Shown here piece by piece: positions 1-9,712 of a stretch of DNA of 64,000 nt (the stretch's first letter is position 1; every line of letters starts with the position of its first letter). Position numbers and translations under genes: made by a program. Source of the DNA: Youngiibacter fragilis 232.1 (lineage in GTDB: Bacteria; Bacillota; Clostridia; Clostridiales; Clostridiaceae); assembly GCF_000495435.3 (NCBI RefSeq), contig NZ_AXUN02000181.1, positions 52,072-116,071 on the forward strand, written 5' to 3'. The notes below the pieces were generated by a model. It made no database searches, was not told the origin of the DNA, and saw only the letters and a list, made by a program, of their open reading frames with translations.

Positions 1-218
1 ATTGCTGTTGTTATTCCATAAAAATTGCGAGTGATTGCATAACTACTTTAATATTTTTAAGAGTATAAATTTGATGCGAGAATAATAACTGCCTACCGTA
101 GGTCAGATTTCAATTTATGAATTAGAAAATTCAAAACTTTATTTGAATATATAACTATTTATAATATGTGAAATAATTAATATTCATACTAACCTTAAGA
201 TTACTTTCATTACATATA

Positions 219-247
219 TTGATGAGAGAATATTATATCCGTATAGA
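219..247 (+). promoter_or_regulatory. Probable sigma-A promoter for the 289-705 gene
   Basis: A TTGATG -35 at 219-224 and a TATAGA -10 at 242-247 are separated by exactly 17 nt. They lie about 40 nt upstream of the start codon at 289. The match is good but was found by eye in AT-rich DNA, where chance hits are common. Confidence 0.4.
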
Positions 248-288
248 AATTGTATTTTGTATAGTTAAAACATAAGGAGTGGATATTC

Positions 289-705
289 ATGGATAATATA
301 GAAATTTCAAAGGTAGTTTGTGACTTGGTTGAGGCTAATAATCAATATTTTATGAAAACAACTGTAGAGAGGTTATCTAAAATAACAGACTATGAACTTT
401 TTCTTAAGGAAATTGCTTTACTTAATTGCCATTGTGAATATCGGAGAAGCCGATACAGCACTCAAATAATGTCAATATGGTATGAATTAATGAGGAATGT
501 AAATAGAGATGTTTGGGATCCAGATGGCAAGGTATCAATGAGGGGGGATTTAGCAAGTAACATTGATTATCTGATATTAAATGATCTTTCCAATACAATC
601 AAAGAAAAGAATAAATCATTTGTCGAGGCTTGGGAGATGATCCGTCGTGAAGTAGTTGATGGTGAATATTCATGGATAAAACATATTGATAAAATTGGCT
701 ATTGA
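289..705 (+). CDS. Hypothetical protein, 138 aa
   Basis: I do not recognise this protein. It has a clean ATG preceded by AAGGAGT at 274-280 and ends in TGA-free sequence at a TGA-independent stop at 703-705. It has no signal peptide or membrane segment and looks soluble and largely helical, with many charged and aromatic residues such as a WYELMRNV stretch near residue 64 and an EAWEMIRREV helix near residue 113. It stands alone with its own promoter-like sequence, is AT-rich, and is separated by about 900 bp of decayed DNA from the BREX operon. A link to the defence genes is therefore not supported by spacing. It could be a small cargo gene of an older mobile element. Confidence 0.6.
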   Translation: MDNIEISKVVCDLVEANNQYFMKTTVERLSKITDYELFLKEIALLNCHCEYRRSRYSTQIMSIWYELMRNVNRDVWDPDGKVSMRGDLASNIDYLILNDLSNTIKEKNKSFVEAWEMIRREVVDGEYSWIKHIDKIGY

Positions 706-1012
706 TTTTCTCTGTAATTAGAAATGATAAGTAGCCTAATGTTATAATAATATTTAATGTAATTATATAAGATCAACTCCGTAAATCTAGCGATTTTAAC
801 TTTATGATACAGTAGTTGTAGTTATTAACTAATACTTCTCACAATCAAAATGCCCTCTAACCATTGACATTACTGGATTATTTGTAAAAAGCAATATGAA
901 CGAGCCAGAATTTGTTTTAATAAATAAGTATATCAAAAATATATAACACTGAAGTTAATGTTGTGAAAAATTACAACAAACCCACAAAGACGTAATTGCT
1001 ATTTCAAAGACG
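706..1012. other. AT-rich intergenic DNA with no gene seen
   Basis: About 300 bp with many stops in all frames. I see no convincing terminator, promoter or RNA gene. Its right part is probably the eroded 5' end of the transposase relic that becomes readable at about 1013. Confidence 0.5.
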
Positions 1013-1482
1013 ATCATCAATTTTTTCAAGAGATATAGGATGGGTATCCTGCTCAAATTCTGTAACGCATACAAATCTAAAGGATTCAAGGTGCTGTCAT
1101 TTTCGAGTATCTGCTTTGTCTGATATCCAGCAATCGTTCAATGCACATGAACATACTGACCAATAACTATTGACCTGGATTCAGTAAGGATACCGCCTAC
1201 CATTTCCTTAACTCGGCTTCAATCAACTGGCAGCAATTCACAACGATTCTTGCTGAGCAGATAACAAACCAGAGCCTTAAAGATCTGACAGTTGCAGCAC
1301 GAGACAATGTGTTCATCATAGATGACACTCTCTATGAAAGAAACAGATCCAAGAAATTAGAACTGCTGGCATAGGTCTATGACCATGCAAGAAATAGGTA
1401 CTGTAAGGGATTCAGGTTACTCACTCTTGGCTGGTCTGACGGCAATACTTTTGTGCCTGTTTCAGGCTCTCTGCTGGCCTAA
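1013..1482 (+). pseudogene. IS4-like DDE transposase remnant
   Basis: Conceptual translation, with frame changes allowed, gives the N-terminal half of an IS4-family transposase. An N-terminal FFKRYRMGILLKFCNAYKS segment (from 1013) is followed by a KDTAYHFLNSASINW segment, an IDDTLYERNRSKK segment holding the first catalytic Asp, and a GFRLLTLGWSDGN segment. A stop near 1131, a frameshift near 1095 and a TAG at 1372-1374 break the frame. The coding sense ends abruptly at about 1482, where it joins a different gene fragment. The second half, the remaining DDE residues and recognisable terminal inverted repeats are missing. This is a long-dead insertion, not an active IS. Confidence 0.75.
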
Positions 1483-1483
1483 A

Positions 1484-1582
1484 GAAGTTATCCCTTACCG
1501 CAGGATAGGGAAGCGATATAAATTCAAAATTTATGAAGTAGATGAATGGGTTGATAGCGGGAAAAGCGCTGATATTAAATGA
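1484..1582 (+). pseudogene. C-terminal stump of an excisionase-type HTH gene
   Basis: The last about 33 codons before the TGA at 1580-1582 encode VIPYRRIGKRYKFKIYEVDE, then a WVDSGK-type end. This is the second half of the HTH_17 (MerR/excisionase-like) fold, including the typical IPYRRIGKRYKF recognition turn and the EVDEWV helix. The first half is missing, replaced by the IS4-like remnant. It lies 49 bp upstream of brxA in the same direction, so it may be what remains of a regulator or accessory gene that headed the BREX operon. The upstream ATG-initiated reading frame (1379) is a chance fusion through the transposase relic in another frame. Confidence 0.6.
1551..1578 (+). promoter_or_regulatory. 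Weak candidate promoter for the BREX operon
   Basis: TTGATA at 1551-1556 and TATTAA at 1573-1578 are spaced 16 nt apart, about 50 nt before the brxA start. They lie inside the HTH stump, so they may be coding residue rather than a promoter. No better candidate was seen between the transposase relic and brxA. Confidence 0.2.
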
Positions 1583-1631
1583 ATACCGATGAAGATTGAA
1601 GTCCAAGTGAGATGAAAGGTGCTGACAAATT

Positions 1632-2237
1632 ATGAGTATTTCTACGCCTTACAGTGGTGGATTGACTGGCGAACAGTTTTTTTTCTATGAGATGCGGATA
1701 GTTTCGAAACTGTATTTGAAGTGTACTAGCGTTGAAGAAATTATTGAAATAGTCAGACGCGACAATCTTTTCCAGTATCCTACAGAGCGAAAGATCAGCA
1801 AGTTTGTCCGCGCCTGCCACCGTAGAATCCTGGCGCTTAGCAATGAGAAGCTGATTTATGAGTTAGCGAACGCACCGGTTGAGGTTGCAAAACAAATAAA
1901 CCTGTATGCGATGATGCGCTATAACAGGCTTGTTAGGGAGTTTATGGAAGGGCTTATTGGCGAGAAGTATCGCCAACAGGATTTTTTCTACACTAAAAAA
2001 GATATTAACATCTTCTTTTCTCGATTACAGGAACAAAACGATGATGTGGCGGCTTGGAGCGAGCAAACGATAAAAAAATTAAAACAGGTTTTGAACAAAT
2101 GCCTGATTGAAACTGAAATGCTCGATAGCGCTAACGATACATCTTTGAATCCCATTTTTATCAGCGCCGAATTAGAATCAGGTATTCGAGATAATAACGA
2201 CTTGACCGCACTCGCCGCATTTAATTGTTTTAGGTAG
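1632..2237 (+). CDS. brxA: BREX protein BrxA (DUF1819 family)
   Basis: A 201-aa protein that opens the type 1 BREX cassette. The family is a small helical, DNA-binding BREX component needed in some systems for phage restriction. The N-terminal SISTPYSGGLTGEQFFFYEM stretch, the EIVRRDNLFQYPTERKIS segment and a helical C-terminal half ending in an ELESGIRDNND motif fit BrxA, and the length is usual (about 200 aa). The ATG has an AAAGGTG ribosome site about 10 nt upstream. The next gene starts 9 nt after its stop, so the two are co-transcribed. The assignment rests on both family features and position directly before a DUF1788-type brxB and a brxC. Confidence 0.9.
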   Translation: MSISTPYSGGLTGEQFFFYEMRIVSKLYLKCTSVEEIIEIVRRDNLFQYPTERKISKFVRACHRRILALSNEKLIYELANAPVEVAKQINLYAMMRYNRLVREFMEGLIGEKYRQQDFFYTKKDINIFFSRLQEQNDDVAAWSEQTIKKLKQVLNKCLIETEMLDSANDTSLNPIFISAELESGIRDNNDLTALAAFNCFR

Positions 2238-2246
2238 GAGGAAAGT

Positions 2247-2804
2247 ATGGCTGACATTAAACAAGAACTTGACAGAATAAAGGAACGTATTTCGAATCCG
2301 GATTTCCTTGCTAACAAAGGACTTTCCAATGAGGTGGGAATTCACGTTTTCAATTACGATCCCAAGCATGAACTAATTGTTCGGGCGTACATTGAGCGTC
2401 TGGTGAATACACCATCCGAAAACTACAGGATAATCGAGAGAGATCTGTACAAGATCCTACTCGAAATACTGGAGGAGAAGAGACTCCTTCCTGCTATTGC
2501 GTCACTTGAGGAAAAAAAAGGCAAGGACTATCTACTTGATAAGCTTCAGACAAAAGCAATACAGAACCGATTCCTAGTCAAGCTGGGGTACGCGTCTCAT
2601 CAACCGGGTGATGTGATTTTCCTAACAGGTGTCGGTAAAGTACATCCTTTCATGCGGGCTCATATATTGCTCAATGGTATGCAAAAGGATTTCACAGACA
2701 TCCCAGTAGTGATGTTCTATCCCGGTGAATATAATGGGCAAAGATTGATCCTTTTTAATAAGTTCCATGACGGGAACTACTACAGAGCGTTCAATCTACT
2801 TTAA
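2247..2804 (+). CDS. brxB: BREX protein BrxB (DUF1788 family)
   Basis: A 185-aa soluble protein of the BrxB family. The LANKGLSNEVGIHVFNYDPK N-terminal region, the GDVIFLTGVGKVHPFMRAH core and the VVMFYPGEYNGQRLILFNKF segment are typical of the family, as is the length. BrxB is essential for BREX in the systems studied, but its biochemical role is not settled. Translation starts at the ATG preceded by TAGGAGGAAAGT, whose TAG is the brxA stop. The stop TAA is followed within 3 nt by the ribosome site of brxC. Spacing shows tight translational coupling within one operon. Confidence 0.92.
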   Translation: MADIKQELDRIKERISNPDFLANKGLSNEVGIHVFNYDPKHELIVRAYIERLVNTPSENYRIIERDLYKILLEILEEKRLLPAIASLEEKKGKDYLLDKLQTKAIQNRFLVKLGYASHQPGDVIFLTGVGKVHPFMRAHILLNGMQKDFTDIPVVMFYPGEYNGQRLILFNKFHDGNYYRAFNLL

Positions 2805-2819
2805 TTGGAGGAAGGCACT

Positions 2820-5800
2820 ATGAAAATTCAAAACATGTTGCAAAAGGATATCAACCGTGACATCAACGGAGTTATCCAAGTGGGCCAAGACGACGAGCAT
2901 AGTCTCGTTCAAGAACTTAGTGAGTATATAATCACCAAAGAACTTCGTCGGCATTTTAATACGTTCTTTCATAATTACTCGAAAGCCATCGATAATCCAA
3001 CAGATAAAATTGGAGTATGGATTTCGGGTTTCTTCGGAAGTGGTAAATCCCACTTCCTCAAAATGCTTTCATACCTTCTTTCCAATCAAAGTGTAGCGGG
3101 TCGGAATGCAGTCGACTTTTTCAAGGACAAATTCGACGATCCGATGATGTATGCAACGGTCGTTCGTTGTACCAATATCCCAACGGAATCTATTCTCTTT
3201 AACATAGACATCGAAGGCCCAATCAACAAGGATAAAACGGCAGTTATGCGTGTGTTTGCCACAGTATTCTATAATCACCTGGGGTTCTATGGTGATGATT
3301 TGAAAATCGCGAAATTAGAACGTTTCGTGGATAAAAGCGGCAAGACAGATGAATTCCGCAGAGCCTTTGAGCAAGTTAACGGCGAATCTTGGGTAGAAGC
3401 CAGATCCTCCTACGCCTTCTTTGAGGATGATATCGTTTCAGTTCTGCAGTCTGTTCTTGGTATGAGTGAAACTGCCGCTCGCAACTGGTTTAATGGCGAA
3501 GAAAACGGAAACATGAGCATTAAGCTGCTTGTTGAGGAAATAAAGGATTATGTTGATTCTAAGGGCAAAGATTTTAGGCTCCTTTTCTGCGTTGACGAAG
3601 TAGGCCAATACATTGGGGATGATGGTGATCTGATGATCAATCTTCAATCCATCGTTGAAGAATTAGGTAGTAAGTGTCGTGGAAAAGTATGGGTAATGGT
3701 AACAAGCCAGGAAGCCATCGACTCCGTCGTTAAAATCAGTGGTGATGACTTTTCAAAGATTCAAGGGCGTTTCAATACTCGGTTGTCCCTCTCTTCTGCC
3801 TCAGTGGATGAGGTTATTAAGAAACGTATTCTCGAAAAGACAGAAGATGCACAGGCACTCCTTCATATGGTTTATGACAAGGAGCACGCTGTTTTAAAGA
3901 ATCTTTTTACTTTCAATAATGCGGTGCTGGATATCAAAGGATACGCTAATGGAGGAGAATTCGCCTCTACTTATCCGTTTGTCCCTTACCATTTTATTAT
4001 CTTCCAGAAAGTACTTGCTGAAATTCGCAAACACGGAAATTCCGGGAAAAGCTTATCTGGTGGGGAGCGATCGATGCTCTCTGGTTTCCAGGAAGCTACA
4101 CAAAAGGTTCAAAATAAGGATGAAAATGCCATTGTGCCATTCTGGCAGTTCTACGACACGGTACATACATTCCTCGAAAGTCCAATCCGCCGAGTAATTG
4201 ATCGATGTCAAACAGCTGCAGATAAACATGATGGGTTAGAACAGCGAGATGTAAGTGTCCTTAAGCTTCTGTACCTGGTACGGTATATCGATGACTTCAA
4301 GGCTAACATCGATAATATCTCCATAATGATGGTGGATGACATCCGGACCGATAAGATCAAGTTAAGACGTGAAATCGCAGAAAGTTTGGAACGGTTGGAG
4401 CGTCAAAACTATGTTGCCCGAAATGGTGACACCTACTCGTTTCTGACTGATGAGGAACAGGATATAGCTATTGACATCCGCAATACATCGGTGGACAGTG
4501 CAACTATCGTACAAAGCATCGGACAGACCATCTTTAGCGATATTTATCCATCTAAAAAATACAAATACAATAAATATGATTTCGCTTATGATCAATATAT
4601 TGATGAAACCCTTGTTGGTTCAGCATCGGGCGGGGTCCGATTACGATTTGTGACGGTAGCAAGTGATTATTATAATGCGCCTGAAGCAAAGCTTTTAGCG
4701 GACTCGTTCGCCAACCATGAGGCAATTGTGCTACTTTCAGGCGATGTTCACTATTTTGAGGAGCTTGAGACCGCCGCTAAAATTCGCAAATATATTAAGC
4801 AAAAGAATGTGTCCCAGTTGCCAGAAAGTATTCAGGACATCATCCGAAAGCGACAGGCGCAAGCGCGAATACTTGAAGATAGCGCGAAGAAGCAGATTGA
4901 GAAGGCTATCATCGGAGGAGCATTTTTCATTAACGGTGAAAAAGTAGATATTAAGTATGGAGATGCCAAAATAAAGTTGGATGAGGCCTTGAAACAAATC
5001 ATAGAAAGTGTCTACTCCAAACTGAATTTTGTAAACAAGTTCTTTGAGAGTGATGCTGACATATTGACCATTCTCAACAGTGCACCCCACCAAACTGTTT
5101 CTGTTGGTACCGGCGCAAACAATGAATTTGCTTTAAACGAAATTAGTCAATGGCTTGAAGATCGTCATATGAACCATGTTCCTGTTTCAATGGGCGACGT
5201 GCAGCGCCGCTATCAAGCGATCCCTTATGGCTGGCGAGAAGTTGACATTGCTGCTTTGGTCGCAAGACTTATCATTTCACAAAAAGTGGAGATTCGTTAT
5301 GGTGGAGCAGTTGTAGGTAAAGAGGACAAGAACCTTGTTCGCTACATGAGATTGAAATCCGAGATTGACAAGACGAGTGTTAGCCGCCGAATAGCACCTT
5401 CTGAAGATGATATGCGAAAAGCCGTTAAGTTTCTGCGCGACTGGCTTGGACAGCTGAGCATCGCCGAAGATGAAGATGGGCTAGTCTCGTTTGTTAAAGA
5501 AACATTGATCGAGAAGCTTGGTCATTACGATAACCTGCTTATTGAATATAGTCATGATCACTACCCTCAAAAAGAAGCCGTTGAAAATGCTCGAACCTTG
5601 ATTTCGGAGATTCTATCTCAAAAGAATGACAACGTGGCGTTAATAAAACGCTTGCTAGCCAAACAAGATGACTTGAAAGATGCTACTGAAGATATGGAAG
5701 AAATCGAAACCTTCTTTAAGTCTCAAAGAGGCATATTTGATTCTGCAAGAAAACTGCAAAACGATCTTCAGCACGAGCGTGATTACTTCGTCACTGACCC

Positions 5801-6320
5801 CACCACAAATGTCAATATCAGTGAGCTTTCTTCAATTCTCGTTATGGTAAAACCCTACGGTAGAATTAAAGATCTCTCTGATCTCATTCAGAATATCAAG
5901 AAAGCCTATGGCGTTCTGTTAAAGCAGAAGAAAGATGAAGTTCTTGGTATCGTTCAACAATGTATGAGTGACGTCCACACCCTTGCAGGCGTTGGCAGCA
6001 AGGCAACCGATGAGGTTAAGAAGTCAGATGATCGATTTACAGAATTCAAAAAGAAAATCGCGGATGCAAAAAGTTTGACTATGCTCGACGCGATGATCAC
6101 TCAATTACTCAACTATAAGGACCAAGTCTGTAAGCGGATAGAAACCATTTTACATGATGTTCCGGTTACCCCTGGCGTTAAGATCGCCCAGGTGCGACGC
6201 TACGATGTTTTTCCTGTGAAGCGTCTTACCTCCCGGGAGGATGTGGATGCTTATCTTGAAAGTATTAGAAAAAAGCTCTATGACACCTTGGAGGCTAACG
6301 ACGGAATTCAGATTAACTAA
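2820..6320 (+). CDS. brxC: BREX P-loop ATPase BrxC
   Basis: A 1166-aa BREX ATPase, the usual size. The Walker A motif GFFGSGKS is at residues 70-77 and a Walker B-like LLFCVDEVGQYIG lies near residue 260. The rest is a long helical region with coiled-coil character towards the C terminus (DLKDATEDMEEIETFF). The frame is open upstream from a TTG at 2805, but the ATG at 2820 sits 8 nt behind GGAGG (2807-2811), so I take it as the start. BrxC proteins are thought to assemble with BrxB, PglX and PglZ on DNA; the exact mechanism is unknown. The 14-nt gap to pglX keeps it in the operon. No frameshift or missing motif is visible. Confidence 0.95.
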   Translation: MKIQNMLQKDINRDINGVIQVGQDDEHSLVQELSEYIITKELRRHFNTFFHNYSKAIDNPTDKIGVWISGFFGSGKSHFLKMLSYLLSNQSVAGRNAVDFFKDKFDDPMMYATVVRCTNIPTESILFNIDIEGPINKDKTAVMRVFATVFYNHLGFYGDDLKIAKLERFVDKSGKTDEFRRAFEQVNGESWVEARSSYAFFEDDIVSVLQSVLGMSETAARNWFNGEENGNMSIKLLVEEIKDYVDSKGKDFRLLFCVDEVGQYIGDDGDLMINLQSIVEELGSKCRGKVWVMVTSQEAIDSVVKISGDDFSKIQGRFNTRLSLSSASVDEVIKKRILEKTEDAQALLHMVYDKEHAVLKNLFTFNNAVLDIKGYANGGEFASTYPFVPYHFIIFQKVLAEIRKHGNSGKSLSGGERSMLSGFQEATQKVQNKDENAIVPFWQFYDTVHTFLESPIRRVIDRCQTAADKHDGLEQRDVSVLKLLYLVRYIDDFKANIDNISIMMVDDIRTDKIKLRREIAESLERLERQNYVARNGDTYSFLTDEEQDIAIDIRNTSVDSATIVQSIGQTIFSDIYPSKKYKYNKYDFAYDQYIDETLVGSASGGVRLRFVTVASDYYNAPEAKLLADSFANHEAIVLLSGDVHYFEELETAAKIRKYIKQKNVSQLPESIQDIIRKRQAQARILEDSAKKQIEKAIIGGAFFINGEKVDIKYGDAKIKLDEALKQIIESVYSKLNFVNKFFESDADILTILNSAPHQTVSVGTGANNEFALNEISQWLEDRHMNHVPVSMGDVQRRYQAIPYGWREVDIAALVARLIISQKVEIRYGGAVVGKEDKNLVRYMRLKSEIDKTSVSRRIAPSEDDMRKAVKFLRDWLGQLSIAEDEDGLVSFVKETLIEKLGHYDNLLIEYSHDHYPQKEAVENARTLISEILSQKNDNVALIKRLLAKQDDLKDATEDMEEIETFFKSQRGIFDSARKLQNDLQHERDYFVTDPTTNVNISELSSILVMVKPYGRIKDLSDLIQNIKKAYGVLLKQKKDEVLGIVQQCMSDVHTLAGVGSKATDEVKKSDDRFTEFKKKIADAKSLTMLDAMITQLLNYKDQVCKRIETILHDVPVTPGVKIAQVRRYDVFPVKRLTSREDVDAYLESIRKKLYDTLEANDGIQIN

Positions 6321-6334
6321 GTGAGGGTATCGAT

Positions 6335-9300
6335 ATGAATAAAAATGCCATTCAAAAATATGCAGTCTGGGCTCGAAATGAGCTCATCGAACAGGTGAAG
6401 CAGCGCGCCTATCAATACGGAATCAGCGCCAAGGGCTACGGCGACGAGAATGCCGCAGTTATCGCCGGGCGCGTGTTGTCCGCAGACGAGAAGCGGCAAC
6501 GTGCAGCTTTTGTCAGCGAAATAAAGAGAAACGGCTTTGAACAGGCAGTTGAGGATGTGGCTTACACTTGGTTCAACCGTTTTGTTGCTCTCCGCTTTAT
6601 GGAGGTCAACGATTATTTGCAAACCCATGTTCGCGTGTTTTCGGACGCGAGTGGCGGTTTCAACCCTGAAATTCTCAAAGATGTTCTGCACCTCGAACTG
6701 GAAGGTTTGGACAAATCGAAAGTTTCCAAAATGCTGAACGCTAACCAAACTGAAGAACTCTACCGTTATCTACTGCTCACCCAGTGCAACGCGCTGAACG
6801 CCGCCCTGCCAGAGATGTTCGAGAAACTAGGAACCTATACCGAGATGCTATTGCCGAACAATATCCTCAAACAGGATAGTGTACTCGCACGCCTTGTGAA
6901 GGACATTGATGAGGACGACTGGAAAGATGCAGTACAGATTATTGGGTGGATGTACCAGTATTACAACACCGAGCCGAAACAGGCTGTGTTCGATGGTTTG
7001 AAGAAAAACGTGAAAATCACAAAGGAAAAAATTCCTGCTGCAACTCAGCTTTTTACACCGGACTGGATTGTACGTTACATGGTGGAAAACTCCCTCGGCC
7101 GGCTATGGCTTGAATCGCATCCGAATCCTACGCTGAAAGCGAATTGGAAATACTACCTCGACGAAGCGGAGCAAACGCCGGAAGTTGCTGAAAAACTCCG
7201 CGTTATGAAGGCGCAGTCGCCTGTGAAGTCACCGGAAGACATCCGCCTGATCGATCCTTGCATGGGCAGCGGCCATATATTAGTTTACTCCTTTGACGTG
7301 CTTATGCAGATTTATGAGAGCGAGGGCTACAATCCCCGCGATGCCGCAAGGTTGATACTCGAAAAGAACATCTACGGTCTGGACATAGACTGCAGAGCAT
7401 ATCAGCTTGCCTATTTTTCGTTGATGATGAAAGCACGGCAGTACAACCGTCGTATTTTCACCGATGGAGTGAAGCCGCAGGTTTATCACCCCGCAGGATT
7501 CCCAGACGGTGAGGAGTATGGCTCGCTCTTGAAAGTGGACGAACTCGAACCGATGCCTGTTGAAAATACAGGACAGTTAAGTATTGATGACACTACTTAT
7601 GACTTGCAACTGAACGCTTGGAACTTCAAGCGCCTGTTGGCGCTGAAGTACGATGTCGTCGTTACCAACCCGCCTTATATGGGCGGTTCGGGCATGGGAT
7701 CCAAACTGTCGGACTTCGTTAAGAAAAACTACCCCGACAGCAAGAGCGATACCTTCTCTGCATTTATTGAACGTGCTGACCAATTTCTTACTCCCCGTGG
7801 TTTTCAGTCAATGATTACAATGGAGAGTTGGATGTTTTTGTCAAGCTTTGAGAAATTACGAGACAAGATATTTGACTCCAAAACGATAATCAACCTTGTG
7901 CATATGCCTTATCTTGGTAAGGGAGGTACGAGTTTGGGTATTAACTTCGGAACAGCTGCTTTTATCTTATACAAAAAGCGAGTACCGGGTTATGTGTCCC
8001 AGTATGACTACATTCGCTATTACGAAACTACTGATGAGGGTATACCATTTGTTTTCCCTACCATTAACGAGCGTTATAAAACGGCGAAGTCAGATGACTT
8101 TGAACTAATTCCAGGAAAGCCAGTTGCATACTGGCTCAGTTCGCCACTATTTGAATCTTTTAAGTTGAACAACATAGGCGATTTTTTGACCACTCGTGAA
8201 GGAATGGCTACCGCAGACAATGATAGGTTTTTAAGATATTGGCACGAGGTTGTCACCGGTAGCATTTCGTTTTCAACTGGCAACGCTGATGAAGGAGCCA
8301 AAGAGAAAAGGAAATGGTTTCCATATAACAAAGGCGGAATTTTTCGCCGTTGGTATGGCAACAACGAGTACATCGTGAACTGGCAAAACTCAGGGCTTGA
8401 AATCAGGAACAATATTGACACTAAGACGGGGAGAATTCGTTCCCATAACTATAATGGTGCCTTTGCTTTTCGCAAAGGAATAACATGGTCAGCTCTTACA
8501 ACTGGAGATATTTCAATAAGGTACTGCCCCGGTGGATATCTCTTCGATTCAAAAGGTGCAATGGGGTTTGCAATAGAACAGAAATCTCTGTTCTATTGCC
8601 TAGGCTTACTTAATTCGGCTGTAGCAAAAGAGTATTTATCATTCTTCTCGCCAACTATGGACTTTAAAGTAGGAGATGTGATTCAAATCCCTTTAGATAA
8701 ATCACTAAAACATAGCGATGAGATATGCCATATTGTAAGCAATAACATAGAAATATCCCGCTCTGATTGGGATTCTTTTGAGGTGTCGTGGGACTTCAAA
8801 CGCCACCCAATTCTCTGCGGCGAGCGGACAGTTGCGGCGGCGTTTGCCAAGTGGGAGCGCGAGACGAAAGAGCGGTTTGAAACTCTCAAAGCCAACGAGG
8901 AAGAACTCAACCGTATATTTATCGATATCTACGGCTTGCAGGACGAACTCACGCCGGAGGTGGAGGACAAGGACGTTACCGTGCGCCAAGCTGACTTGGG
9001 GCGCGAGATTCGCAGTCTGATTAGCTATGCTGTGGGTTGTATGTTCGGGCGGTACTCGCTGGATGACGAGGGGCTTGCCTATGCAGGCGGCGACTGGGAT
9101 GCTGGGAAATACCGCTCATTTACCCCCGACAAGAATAATATCCTACCCATCTGCGACGACGAATATTTCGACGACGACATTTTGGGGCGGTTTGTAGATT
9201 TCGTGCGCGTGGTATATAGTGCGGAAACCTTGGAGGAAAATCTGAAGTTCATCGCCGACGCTCTCTGCGGTAAGGGTACGCCGCGTGAGGCTATTCGAAA

Positions 9301-9703
9301 CTACTTCCTAAATGACTTCTACGCTGACCATTGCAAGATGTATCAGAAACGTCCGATTTACTGGCTGTTTGACAGTGGTAAAAAGAACGGGTTCAAGTCT
9401 CTCGTTTATTTGCACCGCTATTCGCGTGACCTGCTCGCAAAGCTGAGGACGGATTACGTCCACGAACAGCAGGAGCGTTATCGTACACAGCTTTCGCATA
9501 TCGCTGCCGCCCTGAACACAGCTACGGGTTCAGAACGCGCACGGCTATTAAAACAACAGGATAAACTGTCAGAACAACTGAAAGAAATCACTGCCTTTGA
9601 AGAGAAGGTACATCACCTCGCCGATCAAAACATCGAGATTGACCTCGACGACGGTGTTAAGAAGAACTATGAGATTTTCACAGATGTTCTGGCGAAGATA
9701 TAG
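6335..9703 (+). CDS. pglX: BREX adenine-specific DNA methyltransferase PglX
   Basis: A 1122-aa N6-adenine methyltransferase that marks host DNA at an asymmetric motif in type 1 BREX. The SAM-binding motif DPCMGSGH is near residues 307-314 and the catalytic NPPY, in TNPPYMGGSGMG, near 444. A following variable region probably holds target recognition, and the C-terminal third is helical. The ATG at 6335 is 14 nt after brxC. Base composition is uneven: about 6335-7780 and 8770-9700 are visibly GC-richer than the middle (about 7790-8770), which suggests the recognition portion was exchanged. The frame is intact, with no homopolymer tract obvious enough to suggest phase variation by slippage. Confidence 0.95.
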   Translation: MNKNAIQKYAVWARNELIEQVKQRAYQYGISAKGYGDENAAVIAGRVLSADEKRQRAAFVSEIKRNGFEQAVEDVAYTWFNRFVALRFMEVNDYLQTHVRVFSDASGGFNPEILKDVLHLELEGLDKSKVSKMLNANQTEELYRYLLLTQCNALNAALPEMFEKLGTYTEMLLPNNILKQDSVLARLVKDIDEDDWKDAVQIIGWMYQYYNTEPKQAVFDGLKKNVKITKEKIPAATQLFTPDWIVRYMVENSLGRLWLESHPNPTLKANWKYYLDEAEQTPEVAEKLRVMKAQSPVKSPEDIRLIDPCMGSGHILVYSFDVLMQIYESEGYNPRDAARLILEKNIYGLDIDCRAYQLAYFSLMMKARQYNRRIFTDGVKPQVYHPAGFPDGEEYGSLLKVDELEPMPVENTGQLSIDDTTYDLQLNAWNFKRLLALKYDVVVTNPPYMGGSGMGSKLSDFVKKNYPDSKSDTFSAFIERADQFLTPRGFQSMITMESWMFLSSFEKLRDKIFDSKTIINLVHMPYLGKGGTSLGINFGTAAFILYKKRVPGYVSQYDYIRYYETTDEGIPFVFPTINERYKTAKSDDFELIPGKPVAYWLSSPLFESFKLNNIGDFLTTREGMATADNDRFLRYWHEVVTGSISFSTGNADEGAKEKRKWFPYNKGGIFRRWYGNNEYIVNWQNSGLEIRNNIDTKTGRIRSHNYNGAFAFRKGITWSALTTGDISIRYCPGGYLFDSKGAMGFAIEQKSLFYCLGLLNSAVAKEYLSFFSPTMDFKVGDVIQIPLDKSLKHSDEICHIVSNNIEISRSDWDSFEVSWDFKRHPILCGERTVAAAFAKWERETKERFETLKANEEELNRIFIDIYGLQDELTPEVEDKDVTVRQADLGREIRSLISYAVGCMFGRYSLDDEGLAYAGGDWDAGKYRSFTPDKNNILPICDDEYFDDDILGRFVDFVRVVYSAETLEENLKFIADALCGKGTPREAIRNYFLNDFYADHCKMYQKRPIYWLFDSGKKNGFKSLVYLHRYSRDLLAKLRTDYVHEQQERYRTQLSHIAAALNTATGSERARLLKQQDKLSEQLKEITAFEEKVHHLADQNIEIDLDDGVKKNYEIFTDVLAKI

Positions 9704-9712
9704 GAGGACACT

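Noticed and set aside
1379..1582. A 67-aa membrane-like protein
   Set aside because: Its first half is transposase relic read out of frame and the second half is the HTH stump. It is a chance fusion.
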